DNA of 64,000 nt from Isoetes taiwanensis. Lineage: Eukaryota > Streptophyta > Lycopodiopsida > Isoetales > Isoetaceae. Both the position numbers and the translations under genes were made by a program. The stretch's first letter is position 1. The number at the start of each line of letters is the position of its first letter. This document shows, one piece after another, positions 11,244-22,863 of this stretch. The DNA is taken from assembly GCA_021234155.1 (NCBI GenBank), contig JAJEKV010000021.1, positions 13,825,760-13,889,759 on the forward strand, written 5' to 3'. Below the pieces are notes generated by a model. It was not told where the DNA came from. It saw nothing but the letters and a program-made list of their open reading frames with translations, and ran no database searches.

Positions 11244-13738
11244 CGTAACTTCGACCTCCTTGCCCTCCCGGGCGCTCTATTGGCTGCAGGTCGACCCCAC
11301 GTTATTACTATTTTAATTATTAATAAAATTTTGGTTATATGGTGACCACCCCACCTATCTACATGGATGCATGGCTAATCTCCCGGCGTAGGAAGAGGGT
11401 GAATCTTCCATTATGGCCGTGGAGACAGCGCCTATATGCCTATATGCCGCTCATGCCTACACCTCTAGTTGCCCAGCGTGGAGGATATCCTTCCCGCGTG
11501 GGGGCGTGAAGGATAGCTTCCTCCTATCAAAGCATATATGGGGCTAAAGGTGTCTTTCCTATCAATGCATTCCTGAATGACCTCCTTTCTCTCGAGGTCG
11601 TCTACTTCCGTGGGACAGAAGTAGACTTTCTAATCTACCTTCCACTCGTCCAAGCGGAAACGCGGTCATGCCTACATTGACATTACACCACGCCCTAGAG
11701 ATCACTGTAGTGGTCTCATCATCGGTAACAACGCATGCAACCCCTACCTAGCATGGGTTGCATGCGTAGATTAATCTTAACTATACAAGCATTTAATCTA
11801 CACACAAACGACATGCCTGAGCCAATTTTTGCTGGCTCCTTTAATGCATGTGATTAACATAATTACCCTACGGTAATATTTATAAATTAACATTATCATA
11901 GTATCGGATACATTACTTCCGATAGTACAATTATATTTACTCTAAGCTTTGCAATATTTAATGACTTTTAGATCGCGATTATTTGAACAATAACCCTGAT
12001 TTAGACCTATTGTTACATAGACAAGGTTTTAATTATCATACACAAGAATTAGATGTGCTTCTTATTCTCTTCCTTGGGTCCTGCATTACCCTTGGAAGTA
12101 TATCCCTAAGATGCACTTAAGTATATTTGAATTCTATTCTCTATCTATTTTTATAAGGACCCCAAGGTCATATGGCTATCCTTGGAAGGAATTGCATCCT
12201 TGCGAAGGATTAATTAACATGCTACCTCACATTATCGTTGTTATTTAATTTATTTCCGTATGATACATATACGTACAGTAATTCCATGCAATTATTAGGA
12301 TCTATATTTAACTTATTTATAAGACACATTAAAGCTTATAATGCATGCGTACGCCTTACCTAGGCTAGAATGCATCCACCCATTGAGCCGGCGTCGAGTA
12401 ATTTAGAGATGACTTGGTCGTTGCATTGCTCCCATAGTTTTTGCTCCACTTCATTGGTGTAGATAGCTACCGCGTCAGTCTCGCACGTTGAAGGCCTCCT
12501 GAGCTATCTATCTATCTATCTTACGCTCTATTCGCTTCGGCCATTGCCGGAGTGAACTCTATTCTATGGGTCAGTCAATTCGATGCAAGTACGTTCAATC
12601 ATAAGATTGAGCCCTCCCACTTTCTTCAAAAAGAAAGTGGTCCTCAAGATTCTTCAATGACGTTGTACACAACGTCATATCTATTCTCTCCCCTTAAGAG
12701 GTTATATGCTTCTTACTTAGCACATTAATTTACTAGCCTTAGCTAACATATATAACCATCTAAGATGGATGCACATATTATGTTATCATTTATTTCAATA
12801 TAGCTATGGGTTACCTACTTAGTTAGAACGATTCTAAACCACAAGGTTTTGTCATCATGACAATTCCTTTTGTCTCAAAAGACTATTTGATTACTATAAT
12901 TCTTATTTTAGATGTACCTTGCATGTATTATTCTTTTATATTCTAGAGATTCCCCCTTTCTTAGTTATTTAGCTCCTGGAATATTCCTACCAATCGAATT
13001 GATGTCATCGTAACAAGTTGGCCGGACTTGTTAGATTACTTCTTTTCTTTCGGTTGGATTATTCTTTGGAGGTACTAGCTTTATACATGGTTAACAATTA
13101 TCCTAGTAATGATTCCTTCTTAGCGAGGAGATCAATCTCACCAAGTGGTTTCAATACGTTGGATGTCTGTTAACAATCGTGTATAATTATAGTTACTCCT
13201 ATGCATTTCCTTCCCAATCCTTGACGCTTAGCTCAATATTGGGGCAATCCTTTTAGCCAGAATATCTGGAAATGCCTTCTAATCCCAATATGGATGTTAC
13301 CGTCCATACATTAACCTACTAGGCCCCATGGCCTTAGATCCTTGAGCTTGCTAGAAGCTCATCCACTCGTTGCCTGCTTGAAGTAGCAAGGTAACGTTCT
13401 TCCGAGTCGCTCGATACTTCAGTCTCCTTGACGGTGGCTCCTCTTTGATGTAGAGGTTGACTTTGTTCGTTAGAAGGCTCTCATTGCTGGTGGCCTGATG
13501 GTGTAGTTGATCACTTGAATCTTCCATGCCGCTTTTCAAAAAGATCTTTCATCTTGAACTTTTTTTGTCTTGGCAGCTAAAAGACGACTCTGTCGATGTC
13601 TTCGACTCCATCGATGTCTCATATGTCGAGTCCTCTTGTCGTTATCGTGTTGATTGCTTCACCCCTGCAACTTGCATGACATCTCTTCCTTTGATCTGTT
13701 ACGCTATGGGAACCATTTCCTCCTTTCGGGACCATTTC
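11244..13738. other. AT-rich stretch, no gene recognised
   Basis: I see no protein similarity on either strand. The 62-codon minus frame at 13,351-13,539 (MKSGMEDSSDQLHHQATSNE...) has a protein-like look but no family I recognise. Confidence 0.4.
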
Positions 13739-13972
13739 TCTCTTCCCCTTTTTTCCGTGTCTTTTTTCCCTTCCATTTCCTCCTCTCCACCTTCCCTTTT
13801 CTTTTCTCTTTCCGTTTTTTTCTCATACCCTTTTCCCCTTCTCTTTTTCTCACTTTTTTTTCCTTCCCCTTTTGGCAGTGCCTTTTTTTCCTTCCCTTTG
13901 CCCACTCTTTCCCTCTTCCTTTTTTCTTATGGCCTTTTTTCCTTCCCTTTCCGCTTCATCATGCTGTCTAGA
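13739..13972. repeat. Second polypyrimidine tract, about 230 bp
   Basis: The C/T-only style matches the tract at 6541-7163. It is followed, after about 120 bp, by a fragment of repeat unit C. The overlapping 154- and 105-codon frames are artefacts of composition. Confidence 0.85.
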
Positions 13973-14094
13973 ATGCCAAAATTACTCTAGAGACCAAGTT
14001 ACAAGGTCAGCTTTGCCAAAGAAGGGAACACGAAGCAATATTTTGCATGTACACCCTATGCCAATTGACTGTGAGTCTGTTTAAATTTGAGCTC

Positions 14095-14280
14095 TTTTGG
14101 TGCTTCTTGACTGAGGAGTGATCTTCTGCGCATGAAACTTGGTCCCTAGATAATGTTTATGTTCTGAGTCTATTAGTAGAGCCAATTTGCAGTTATAGAG
14201 TAAAGCAGTTGCCCGTCTGTCGCCAAGGCCTTTAGAAGAGGACTTCAGGGACAAGCTACTTTTGGGGAGTTTCATCAAGG
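14095..14280. repeat. Isolated fragment of repeat unit C
   Basis: The order TTTTGGTGCTTCTTG, GAAACTTGGTCCCTAG, TTGCCCGTCTGTCGCCAAGG and AGAGGACTT is the same as in the tandem array at 26,497-29,484. This copy is much more diverged. Confidence 0.7.
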
Positions 14281-14384
14281 ATCGGTTCTTCTTCCACTAC
14301 CTGATCACTCGATGCAAGATCCTGGTGGAATATGAAGTAAGCAAGGGTGTCGCAACACCTAGCTGAAAACTTGATGACCTAGTG

Positions 14385-15060
14385 TTAAAGGTGAAAAATT
14401 GAGCCCCATTTAGCAATCTCAACTCTCGTGCCATGGACGACGCATTGCGGGGAGAAGAACTTCAGAAGTAACACAGAATGTGAACTTTTCGGAATTGAGG
14501 CTGATGTCTGACTCCTCACATTTTTAGAAGACAAGCTCTCATTTGGAGAGATACTCAGCTTCCATGCTGTAGGCAGAGAAATCGTCTGGAAAAACTTGAA
14601 GAAATGCATTTTCATTCATGAAGTCTTGGAAAGCTGAGAGCATGATACTTTGAAAGGTGGAAGGAGGATTTGAAAGGCCGAAGAGAATAACCTTGTAGGC
14701 AAAAGTACCCCTACGCATGATAGACGTGGTTTATCTAATCTTTAGCGGGATGGAGATTTGATTATAACCAGAGAAGCCATCCATAAAAGAGTACATCTCC
14801 TGACCAGCAACTTCTTCCAAGACTTTCGTGGCCTGATTTAATTTTCTGTAATTTACACAAACTCAAATTTTTCCATTATGTTTCAAGGCTATGACAATAG
14901 GGCTCACCCATTCAGAGTGTTTTACTTCATAGATAAGACCAGCATCAAGAAGTTTATCAATTTCGGCTTTGGCACGGTCTCAGTAGTTTGGGTTGAGCCG
15001 GTACTGTCGTTGCTAGAAGGGGCGGGAATCTGGTTTGGTGGGATTCTTTCTTAATGCCTC
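14385..15060 (-). pseudogene. Ty3/gypsy reverse transcriptase remnant
   Basis: The frame shows AEIDKLLDAGLIYEVKHSEW, VSPIVIALKHNGKI, a TGA where Arg is expected, then VCVNYRKLNQATKVLEEV, and SFMDGFSGYNQISI. Downstream comes FPDDFSAYS, in the position of the catalytic Y/F-x-DD box. The stretch 14,615-14,385 continues as the thumb region (CEESDISLNSEKFTF). The enzyme would copy element RNA into DNA in virus-like particles. Stops and frameshifts make it inactive. Confidence 0.88.
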
Positions 15061-15122
15061 GAAGGTCCTTGTAGCTCCAGGCAAAGGTGTGTTTGAATTT
15101 CTTAAAAAGTTTCATAGCCTGC

Positions 15123-15407
15123 TCACGGACCAGCCGCTAGTCGTATAGGTTGATTGGTGCTCAAGTCAACGATCTCAACCTCCAGGGTTTGGATGTGAGG
15201 AATGACTTCAGCATCCGTGACCTGATGAGCTGGAGCTTGGAGCAGAACGGGAGGAACTTCATTATCCGTGGTAAAAAATAAGGGAGTGAGAGAGGGATCC
15301 ACTTGAGGTTGGAGTAGGGTTGCTGGCGTGTCGGAATCCACCTTCTCAGAATCTTCAAGAGAAGGTATCGTGGTAACCTGTTTATACGTTGCTAAATAGG
15401 GATCCAA
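15123..15407 (-). pseudogene. Gypsy polyprotein linker between protease and RT
   Basis: A 94-codon frame, rich in acidic residues and Pro/Thr, sits just upstream of RT in the same element. It has no recognised domain. I include it because of its position and because it stays open next to decayed neighbours. Confidence 0.4.
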
Positions 15408-15711
15408 GAAAGTGCAAATAGTTTAATCTTGATCCAGAGTCATGTTGTTCCACAGTTTTGCATACTCGGGATAGGTAGAGAGTGGGAGCTGAAGTGCTGG
15501 AGTTTGAACGTGATAAGTATTTTGAACATCCTTTAAGTCGCTATAAGAGAGCGAAGGTCCTGCATGTTCGACAACAATGAGTTGGCCAATTTCCAGATCC
15601 ATGGTGGCAGTAAGACTTCCATCTGTAATAACAAATTGATCAGTGGCCCAGTAATGAATACCTTTTGCTTGGCAAAGGGAGGGACGACCAACTCGCATTT
15701 CATAATCACCA

Positions 15712-15930
15712 GGATGCCAAATGCCAGATGCCAAATTCCAAAGGAAACTTGAGATCACGTATATTGATAGTAAGCTTGCACATGAGGCCCTGTGGTCAGG
15801 TGATGTGACCATTGACAAGTTTAATCTCATAAGGCACACGATATGATTGTTTGATGCCTAATTGCTGTTGAAGTTTGTCCATAATGAGATTGACCGCACC
15901 GCCTCCATAAATTTGTACATGATTTATTTG
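15712..15930 (-). pseudogene. Gypsy aspartic protease remnant
   Basis: The visible pieces are VQIYGGGAVNLIMDKLQQQ, YEIKLVNGHIT, a stop, PQGLMCKLTINI and LKFPLEFGIWHL. This is the retropepsin layout: active-site loop, flap-region strand, P-x-G turn and C-terminal strand. The active-site Asp position is Tyr here (YGGG), so catalysis would be lost even without the stop. Confidence 0.65.
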
Positions 15931-16764
15931 TTGAGCACCTACCATAGTATGGACCGTCGATGTCGAAGTCGCGACAGCTCCAACCAGGACTGCGGGCAGG
16001 GGTAGGTGTTCTCGGAAAGCAGGGCAAAGTTAGAAAATAGTGGACAAACTCAAAGGAATTTTGTTTTTTGCCAATTCTTCTGTAGTACAAGTGGAATATT
16101 GTTGGAAGTGCTGGGATTATCCACGTTCTTGGGTAAAGAAACAACAACCTATTTCAAAAGTAACTTCTGCAGCAATATTGGGATTGCTTGCGTGGAAGAG
16201 GCATGGACTGACAAGATTCGGTCACCTTGGCTTGAGAGCGAGTGATGGCATGGGCATTTGTCAATGTACGGCCTTCTGCTGCTTGCATAAGGCAAAGAAT
16301 GCTTTGGCAGAGCTTAGGCATGATGTTGGGCATCAGGTAATCGATGTCGGGCACAAAATGAACAGATTTGGTGTGAGTTTCTGCCGGATTTGTATCTATG
16401 GCATAGGCGGACCTGGTGCCCTGAGGTGTGGGAAGATAGGGACGAGTGCCTTGAGTCTGATGGGAAACAAAACCCATCCAGTTGGAGTGTTGAACCAGAG
16501 GGTTCAATGCTTGGTAAATTTCTTCCTAAACTTGTTGATCAGGCAGATGGAAATTGTTTGATTCGTGTCCTGGAGTTGGACTTGAACTTGCAGAAGTTGT
16601 GGGCACATGGTAGTGGTGTGGCTCCATTGATGACAATGTTAGCATTGAGGCTTAGCAGGGTCAAATAGTTGATGTAAAGATTGGCCATGCAGCGGCTGTC
16701 GTTGTGGTGTAGCTTGGACTTGGAAAACCATTTTCTGTCTGAAGGGTGTGGGGTTGGCACGCGT

Positions 16765-16872
16765 GCATTCCTCCGTCTTATGACTGTACATGTTGTAGCG
16801 TTTGCAGTGAGGAGGACCATTAGTGGAATTGCATTCATTCGCAAGATGGCCCTGATATTTGTAGAGGTGACA
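16765..16872 (-). pseudogene. Gag double CCHC zinc knuckle with Cys-to-Tyr losses
   Basis: Two knuckles are spaced CHLYKYQGHLANEC and CKRYNMYSHKTEEC, matching C-x2-C-x4-H-x4-C except that the second Cys of each is Tyr (TAC for TGC). In living gag proteins these knuckles bind the genomic RNA. Both losses are the same transition. Confidence 0.75.
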
Positions 16873-17279
16873 CTAGATTTGACTGCGGGACTAGGTTGGG
16901 GAGTTATCGGGTTGTGCGGTACGGTCGTGGAAGGCATGAAAGGTAAGTCCGTGAGAGGAACACCTCGAGAAGAAACATTGACAGAGTAATTGACAAGCTC
17001 AATTGCTTGAGTCAGAATTTTTGAAAGCAAATATTCTATCATGAGTCGAATTGCTGGAGGAAGGCCTTGGAGAAATCAAACGAGAATTTGACTTTGTGCG
17101 GTGTATTCCTTGCGTTTGCTGACGAGAATCAGTAGCCAATCTGCAAAGTCTCTGGCGGATTCCATAACATGTTGTTGCAGTTCATTCAATTGTTTCAGCA
17201 ATTGTTGATCATAGTGAGCGAGAAAGGCTGCTTTCATGTTCTCCTAATTTTGTTTCCAGTTGCTTTTGTTGGCGACGAG

Positions 17280-18077
17280 CTACTGATGGGGTGCCCCGCA
17301 TAGTATGGCAGAGAAAATGTGGAACTTTATCTGCAGCTGAGAATGACCTTTGAGAATGCTGAGCACTTCAAACTCCTCCATATGAACCTGTGCACTTTGA
17401 TCCACATTAGGTTTGCCCTTAGTGTTGCCAAAGATGGGATACTGGAGCTTCAAATTTAGGCCAGATGAAAAAACAGATGGGAGTACTGGTGGTATAACAT
17501 AGGCAGGATGTGGCATAGAGCCCTGAGGTGGCCAGGGAGCATGAGAGATAGAAGGGCCTCCCGTGACAGTAGGAGGAGGTATCATGGAAAGCCCTGGAGG
17601 GATCACGGTCGTGGCTATCTTACTGTCGAGGTTGGCTGGGCAGCCATGGTGATCAAGAGTAAGAGCTCCAAATGTTATAAACATTCAGAGGAGGTTGCAT
17701 AGTTGGTGAGGAGGTGAATTCAGTGACATAAGTGGGACCAAAGGAAACTTGAGAATAGGCCATCCCATATTGTGGTGAAGTTGGCTGAGAAGGTGCAGGA
17801 GTGGGCAGTGGGGGAATATGGATATAGGTGTTTTTCGGAGTCTGAAAGTAAGGTGGATTGTGATGCACTGGAGTCTGATGAGCAACTGAGATTGAGAACA
17901 ATGATGGCAACGGTTAGGCGATCATGGATGTGAAGAGGCCCGCAGAGTCGGTGGAGCTGAATAGGCATGAGAGCGTGAACGGCCTCCTCCAATATCATAG
18001 TCCCCAATAAGAATCATGTGCCGCACCATGCCATTGCTGGCGGGCGAGATGGGCAGCAGTTTAGCCGAGGAGCTCAT
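17280..18077 (-). pseudogene. Gypsy gag N-terminal part
   Basis: Starting with MSSSAKLLPISPASNG at 18,077, the frame reads into a Pro/Ser-rich region and then, after frameshifts, ISHAPWPPQGSMPHPAYVIP and HMEEFEVLSILKGHSQLQIK, a capsid-like helical piece. This start is shared with the tandem array to the right (ATG at 19,015 and 19,938). Confidence 0.6.
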
Positions 18078-18490
18078 CTTAAGTGAAAGTCTAAAAAGAC
18101 ATTGGAGATTTGAAGAAAGATTAGGACCCTACAATCGACAACAGTATTTAGGGTCCGAATTCAGGAGAGTTTGGGGACAATCCTCTGTGAGAACCCTTGC
18201 AACCTGCAACCTACTCCTCAAGAAGGAACGATTGTCACGCGGGGTTTGCAATACAAAAAGAGAAGGAAGAAAATGGGACAACAAAGAGATGAAACAACAA
18301 GTATCCTTAAATCAAAGGGAGTGCATAAAAAACTCCATATGGAGATGAGACAATAAAAATGCTTGAACTTGCCTAAAGATCTAAGTCTAATCCTCTGGTA
18401 TATATAGTACAATGGTCTTGGCCCAAAATAGCAAGGTCAATTTGAGGATCCTCGGTCATCTAATCCCGTGATTCCTGCCATGACTGGTGG

Positions 18491-20040
18491 AATGATTATG
18501 GCCATGATGAGTGGCATTGAAAGTTAACAGGTCATGGATTCCTTAGGCCATAGAGTCGTGTGGTCGCTTCTTCTTGGTTGGCGTGACCTTGCTGCTGACG
18601 TGGACATATGCCCTGAATGGAAGTTGCAGAGTTGGTGAGGAGGTGAATTCATTGACATATGTGGGACCAAAGGAAACTTGAGAATAGGCCACCCCATGTT
18701 GTGATGAAGTTGGAGAAGGTGCAGGAGTGGGTAGTGTGGGGGAATATGGATGTAGGTGTTTTTCGGAGTCTGAAAGTAAGGTGGATTGTGATGACTGGAG
18801 TCTGATGAGGCAACTGAGGTTGAGAACAATGATGGCAACGGTTAGGCGATCATGGATGTGAAGAGGCCCGCGGAGTCGGTGGAGCTGAATGGGCACGAGA
18901 GCGTGAACGACCTCCTCCAATATCATAGTCCCCAATAAGAATCATGTGCCGCACCATGCCATTGCTGGCGGGCGAGATGGGCAGCAGTTTAGCCGAGGAG
19001 CTCATCTTGAGTGAAAGTCTAAAAAGACATTGGATATTTGAAGAAAGATTAGGACCCAACAATCGGCAATAGTATTTAGGGTCCAAATTTGGGAGAGTTT
19101 GGGGACAATCCTCTGTGAGAACCCTTGCGTCCTGCAAACTACTCCTCAAGAAGGAACGATTGTCACACGGGCTTTGCAATACAAAAAGAGAAGGAAGACA
19201 ATGAGACAACAAACAGATGAAACAACAAGTATTTTTAAATCAAAGAGAGTGCATAAAAAGCTCTATACGGAGATGAGACAATAAAAATGCTTGAACTTGC
19301 CTAAAGATCTGAGTCTAATCCTCTGGTATATATAGTACAATGCTCTTGGCCCAAAATAGCAAAGGATCTGTCATTTGAGGATCCTCAGTCACCTAATCCC
19401 GTGATTCCTGCTATGACTCATGGAATGATTATGGCCATGATGAGTGGCACTGAAAGTTGGCAGGCCATGGATTTCTTAGGCCATAGAGTCGTGTGGTCGC
19501 TTCTTCTTGGTTGGCGTGACCTTGACTACTGACATGGACATCTGCCCTGAATGGAAGTTGCAGAGTTGGTGAGGAGGTGAATTCATTGACATACGTGGGA
19601 CCAAAGGAAACTTGAGAATAGGCCATCCCATGTTGTGGTGAAGTTGGAGAAGGTGCAGGACTGGGTAGTGGGGGAATATAGATATAGGTATTTTTCGGAG
19701 TCTGAAAGTAAGGTGGATTGTGATGCACTAGAGTCTGATGAGGCAACTGAGGTTGAGAACAATGATTACAACAGTTAGGCGACCCTGGAAGTGAAAAGGC
19801 CTGCAGTGTCGGTAGAGCTGAATGGGCGCGAGAGCGTGAACGGCCTCCTCCAATATCATAGTCCCCAATAAGAATCACGTGCCGCACCACGCCATTGCTG
19901 GCAGGCGAGACGGGCAGCAGTTTAGCTGAGGAGCTCATCTTGAGTGAAAGTCTAAAAAGACATTGGAGATTAGAAGAAAGAATAGGATTCGACAATCGGC
20001 AACATTGTTTAGGGTCCAGATTCGGGAGAGTTTGGGGACA
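18491..20040 (-). repeat. Tandem array, about 933-bp unit, built from gypsy leader plus gag start
   Basis: Two extra copies follow the gag start of the element. AATGATTATGGCCATGATGAG at 18,491 recurs at 19,424, a pitch of 933 bp. Each unit contains, on the minus strand, a TATA-like CTATATATACC, an untranslated leader, an ATG opening the same gag frame, and about 130 to 190 codons ending in LYGLRNPWPANFQCHSSWP or a decayed version. The copy at 17,700-18,480 is the one continuous with the rest of gag. The right-hand unit is truncated at about 20,040. Confidence 0.8.
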
Positions 20041-22436
20041 GCCGCGAATATTGTAAAACGTTAAAAGATTTGTTAACTACAAACTGAATAGTTAACCATC
20101 TCATCATATATGTCAACTGTAGGTATGACAATGCCTATAGATAAAGGCATTGTTACAAAATTAATATAACTGGATTCAGCTAAGCATCTGTCTGAGATAA
20201 ATGCACCATATTCCAATTCTTTCTATCATCTCAAACAAAAAAATGATAAAATAAATAAAATCTGTGACATCAAAAGTATAATTGTTTATAAATGCCACGT
20301 TACTGCTGCCAAAATGTGCCAAAAGGTAAAGGTTTTAGAGGCATCAACTAAAAAGAGTGCCACCTCACGACTGCCAAAATGTGCCAAAAGTGTTTTAGAG
20401 ACACTAATTAACAAGAATATAAAATAAATAAGTAGGGGATTCGGGTTGGACAAAATAAAATGGAAGAAAGCAAATGTTTATAAATGTTGGGGCAAAACAG
20501 AGGCTCGTACCTTCAGCTGACAATTAGTGTTGCTAGATTACCCAATTCCGACAATATGGATGCTGCTTAAAGCATGCAGATGCGAAAACAGAATGGTTGC
20601 TTGCAAGTGCAATGTCATAGATTGGAAGTGGATCTGAGACGTACATGAGTTGAGCAACTAAACTGTATGGCAATGGATAATAGAATCAGCATCTGCAAGT
20701 TTAGTAGTGATTCTGAACATGTCATAGTAGTAGGATTATTTATTCCACATGAATGGATTTGGCATGATGTTTATTTATGCTGTATTCAACAAGAATGGAT
20801 TTGACATGTTTATTTATGCTGGCAATAGGCAACAGTGCATCAAGTGCTCAGGAACGGGCTTGGCCAAAGAAAAAAGCTTAGGCATGATTATCACTTGCAA
20901 GAATTACTTAACATAGCTGAGTAGAGTTAAAAGAAAGTACATATGTGACTGCCATTTCAGAGTGTTATTTGTGTTGCACTGCTAGCAAGCATCAGACTTG
21001 ATACGCACAGACAGCCTGCTTTTCAAATCAATAAATACAGTAGTTGTGCCAGTAGCCATAGCCGAAATGGGCCAGCAAAAGCGGTGCCATAGCCTGGCTC
21101 GAAGAGAAGAAAAATAGGAAGGGGAAAATAATGTTTTGAGAATTCAATTTCAGGTCCTTTGGACCAAAGCGCATAATTAAGCAGCTTTCCCGCTTCGGCC
21201 CCCATAAATCTCTCTGCCACCGAATTTTTTATAGCAAATGACTGAAATGCCAACAATCGATTTTCCTTTTTTAACCTTGAAGGATGCAGCGTGAGAGAGT
21301 TACCAATGATATCCTTGCAAGCTCTTATGGTTAACTTTCTGCAATTGCCTTCACTGCTGCCCAGGCTTAAATCAGAGTGGCTACGTTGGATATGAACTCG
21401 GTCACAAAATGAGGTCCCGACAACAGTTTCTTAAAATCGAAATGTATGGTGCAAAGAATGCAAATGTAAAATGGTCAAAGCTCATATCCACAAGATTGAG
21501 ATTCATGGTACATATGCAAAAAGAGGGAATGTAAGGACCAATTTTGTGAAAAAGCAAGAGATGGAAGATGCACCATTGCTAGACGAATAACTTTAAAGAA
21601 GTGAAGGTCACATCCTATGAAGAAATTACCAAGCTAAGTAGGAAGAGGTATCCCCTATGCCTAACAAGATGAACAATGAAATGTCGAACAAAATAACTGC
21701 GCTAATACCTCCAATGCCATCGAGAACTTGCCGTCTAGTACATGCAAACTTGTGCTTAGGAGACAAAACTCTACAGGCGATCCGATGTATCATGGCCCCC
21801 AAATGCGTAAAAACATTTCGCCATAAGGCACTCATCGAACTCTGTGAGGGCAATACAAAGAGTCAACCACGACACACGAAAACTTCGACACCATAGCCAA
21901 AGAATAACAAATGGGTATGCGGGCAATGGCACCAGAAGCATGGACAACGTGTCATGGAGCCATGGAGTAAATAAGAATAAGAAAGATTAGAAATAATAGA
22001 GATATACAAAGAAGTGGAAATGACGAGGCAAAGGAAAAAAGTACCAAATGAAAAATGCAAGCACGTCAAAGGGAGAGAGTGGGCCATCAACGGAGACGTA
22101 AGTATGTCCACGGAGATTCTTGGGCTCCCAAACGACCCCAATTGGTCACTTAGTCTTGTCCAGGCATGTTACTGATGCAAATACGCCTGAGAAGCTCATC
22201 CAAACAAGGAGTTAGAACAAATAAAACATTGATGCTAAATGTACCATAATCACACCACAAATGAGATGCAATTAAGCCTCAGGAAGGGCAAAGAACTAGA
22301 CTTCAACCTATATACCTCAAATCGTAAAACAACAGCTATCCCACAAACTCGAGACCCTAGGCACCCTGAAATGTATACTGCAAAACCTCACCGGCTGGAG
22401 CTTCCACCTGCAACTGCGACCGGCAATTTACCTCCA
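20041..22436. other. No gene; short 65-bp tandem duplication at 20,293-20,418
   Basis: Two adjacent blocks each contain CTGCCAAAATGTGCCAAAAG followed by TTTTAGAG. The rest has no supported gene. The 75-codon minus frame at 21,626-21,853 includes RRQVLDGIGGISAVILF, membrane-like, but too short to assign. Confidence 0.45.
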
Positions 22437-22561
22437 ATAGTAAATTTGGAGCAGTCACAAGGCATATCACAAGGTATATCCGAGTATATACTGGCATATA
22501 CCCAGTATATGCCCAATATTCACACAAGCCAGGCTTTGCCCTTTAGGGGCAACCCAAAAAA
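22437..22561. repeat. Dispersed repeat D, copy 1
   Basis: GTAAATTTGGAGCAGT, then AGTATATACTGGCATATAC, AAGCCAGG and GGGGCAACCCAAAAA also occur, diverged, at 26,050-26,160. The TATAC/GTATA-rich middle is partly palindromic. Confidence 0.55.
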
Positions 22562-22713
22562 CAGAAAGGACAAAGCTATCATTCTGGATAATGAGCGATA
22601 AAAACCCTAAATTCAGCTATGATCAGTTGTTTTCTGCAAGAAAATGCTCCTAGATCCATGTCCAACTGGAGAAGAAAAAAGCAAAGCTGCTTTCTACATC
22701 TAGAATCAAGAGA

Positions 22714-22863
22714 TAACCATTTTTGAAGTTTTTGAATCATTGCTAAAAGCTTACAGAAACTAGTTGATATGTGCATTCATTAGCCCTGTAACCATTTTTG
22801 AAGTTTCTGAATCATTGCTAAAAGCTTACAGAAACTAGTTGATATGTGCATTCATTAGCCCTG
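22714..22863. repeat. Perfectly adjacent 75-bp tandem duplication
   Basis: The blocks 22,714-22,788 and 22,789-22,863 each start TAACCATTTTTGAAGTTT and end ATTAGCCCTG, with a single T/C difference seen. This is a very recent duplication in otherwise gene-free sequence. Confidence 0.9.

Larger units (their letters stand above)
14385..18077 (-). mobile_element. Decayed Ty3/gypsy LTR retrotransposon, internal region
   Basis: Reading right to left on the minus strand, the order is gag start (18,077), proline-rich gag, two zinc knuckles (16,765-16,872), an aspartic protease remnant (15,712-15,930), a linker and reverse transcriptase palm (15,060-14,385). That is the gag-protease-RT order of Ty3/gypsy. 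RNase H and integrase are not found before the unit C fragment at 14,280. Many frameshifts and stops are present, several of them C-to-T type changes (CGA to TGA, TGC to TAC read as G to A), as expected for methylated plant DNA. No clear LTR pair or primer-binding site was found. Confidence 0.85.

Noticed and set aside
13526-13990. A 154-codon plus frame
   Set aside because: This is again a polypyrimidine composition artefact, with an overlapping 105-codon frame of the same kind.
21626-21853. A membrane-like 75-codon minus frame (RRQVLDGIGGISAVILF)
   Set aside because: It has a faint transporter look but is too short and isolated, with no neighbouring exons.
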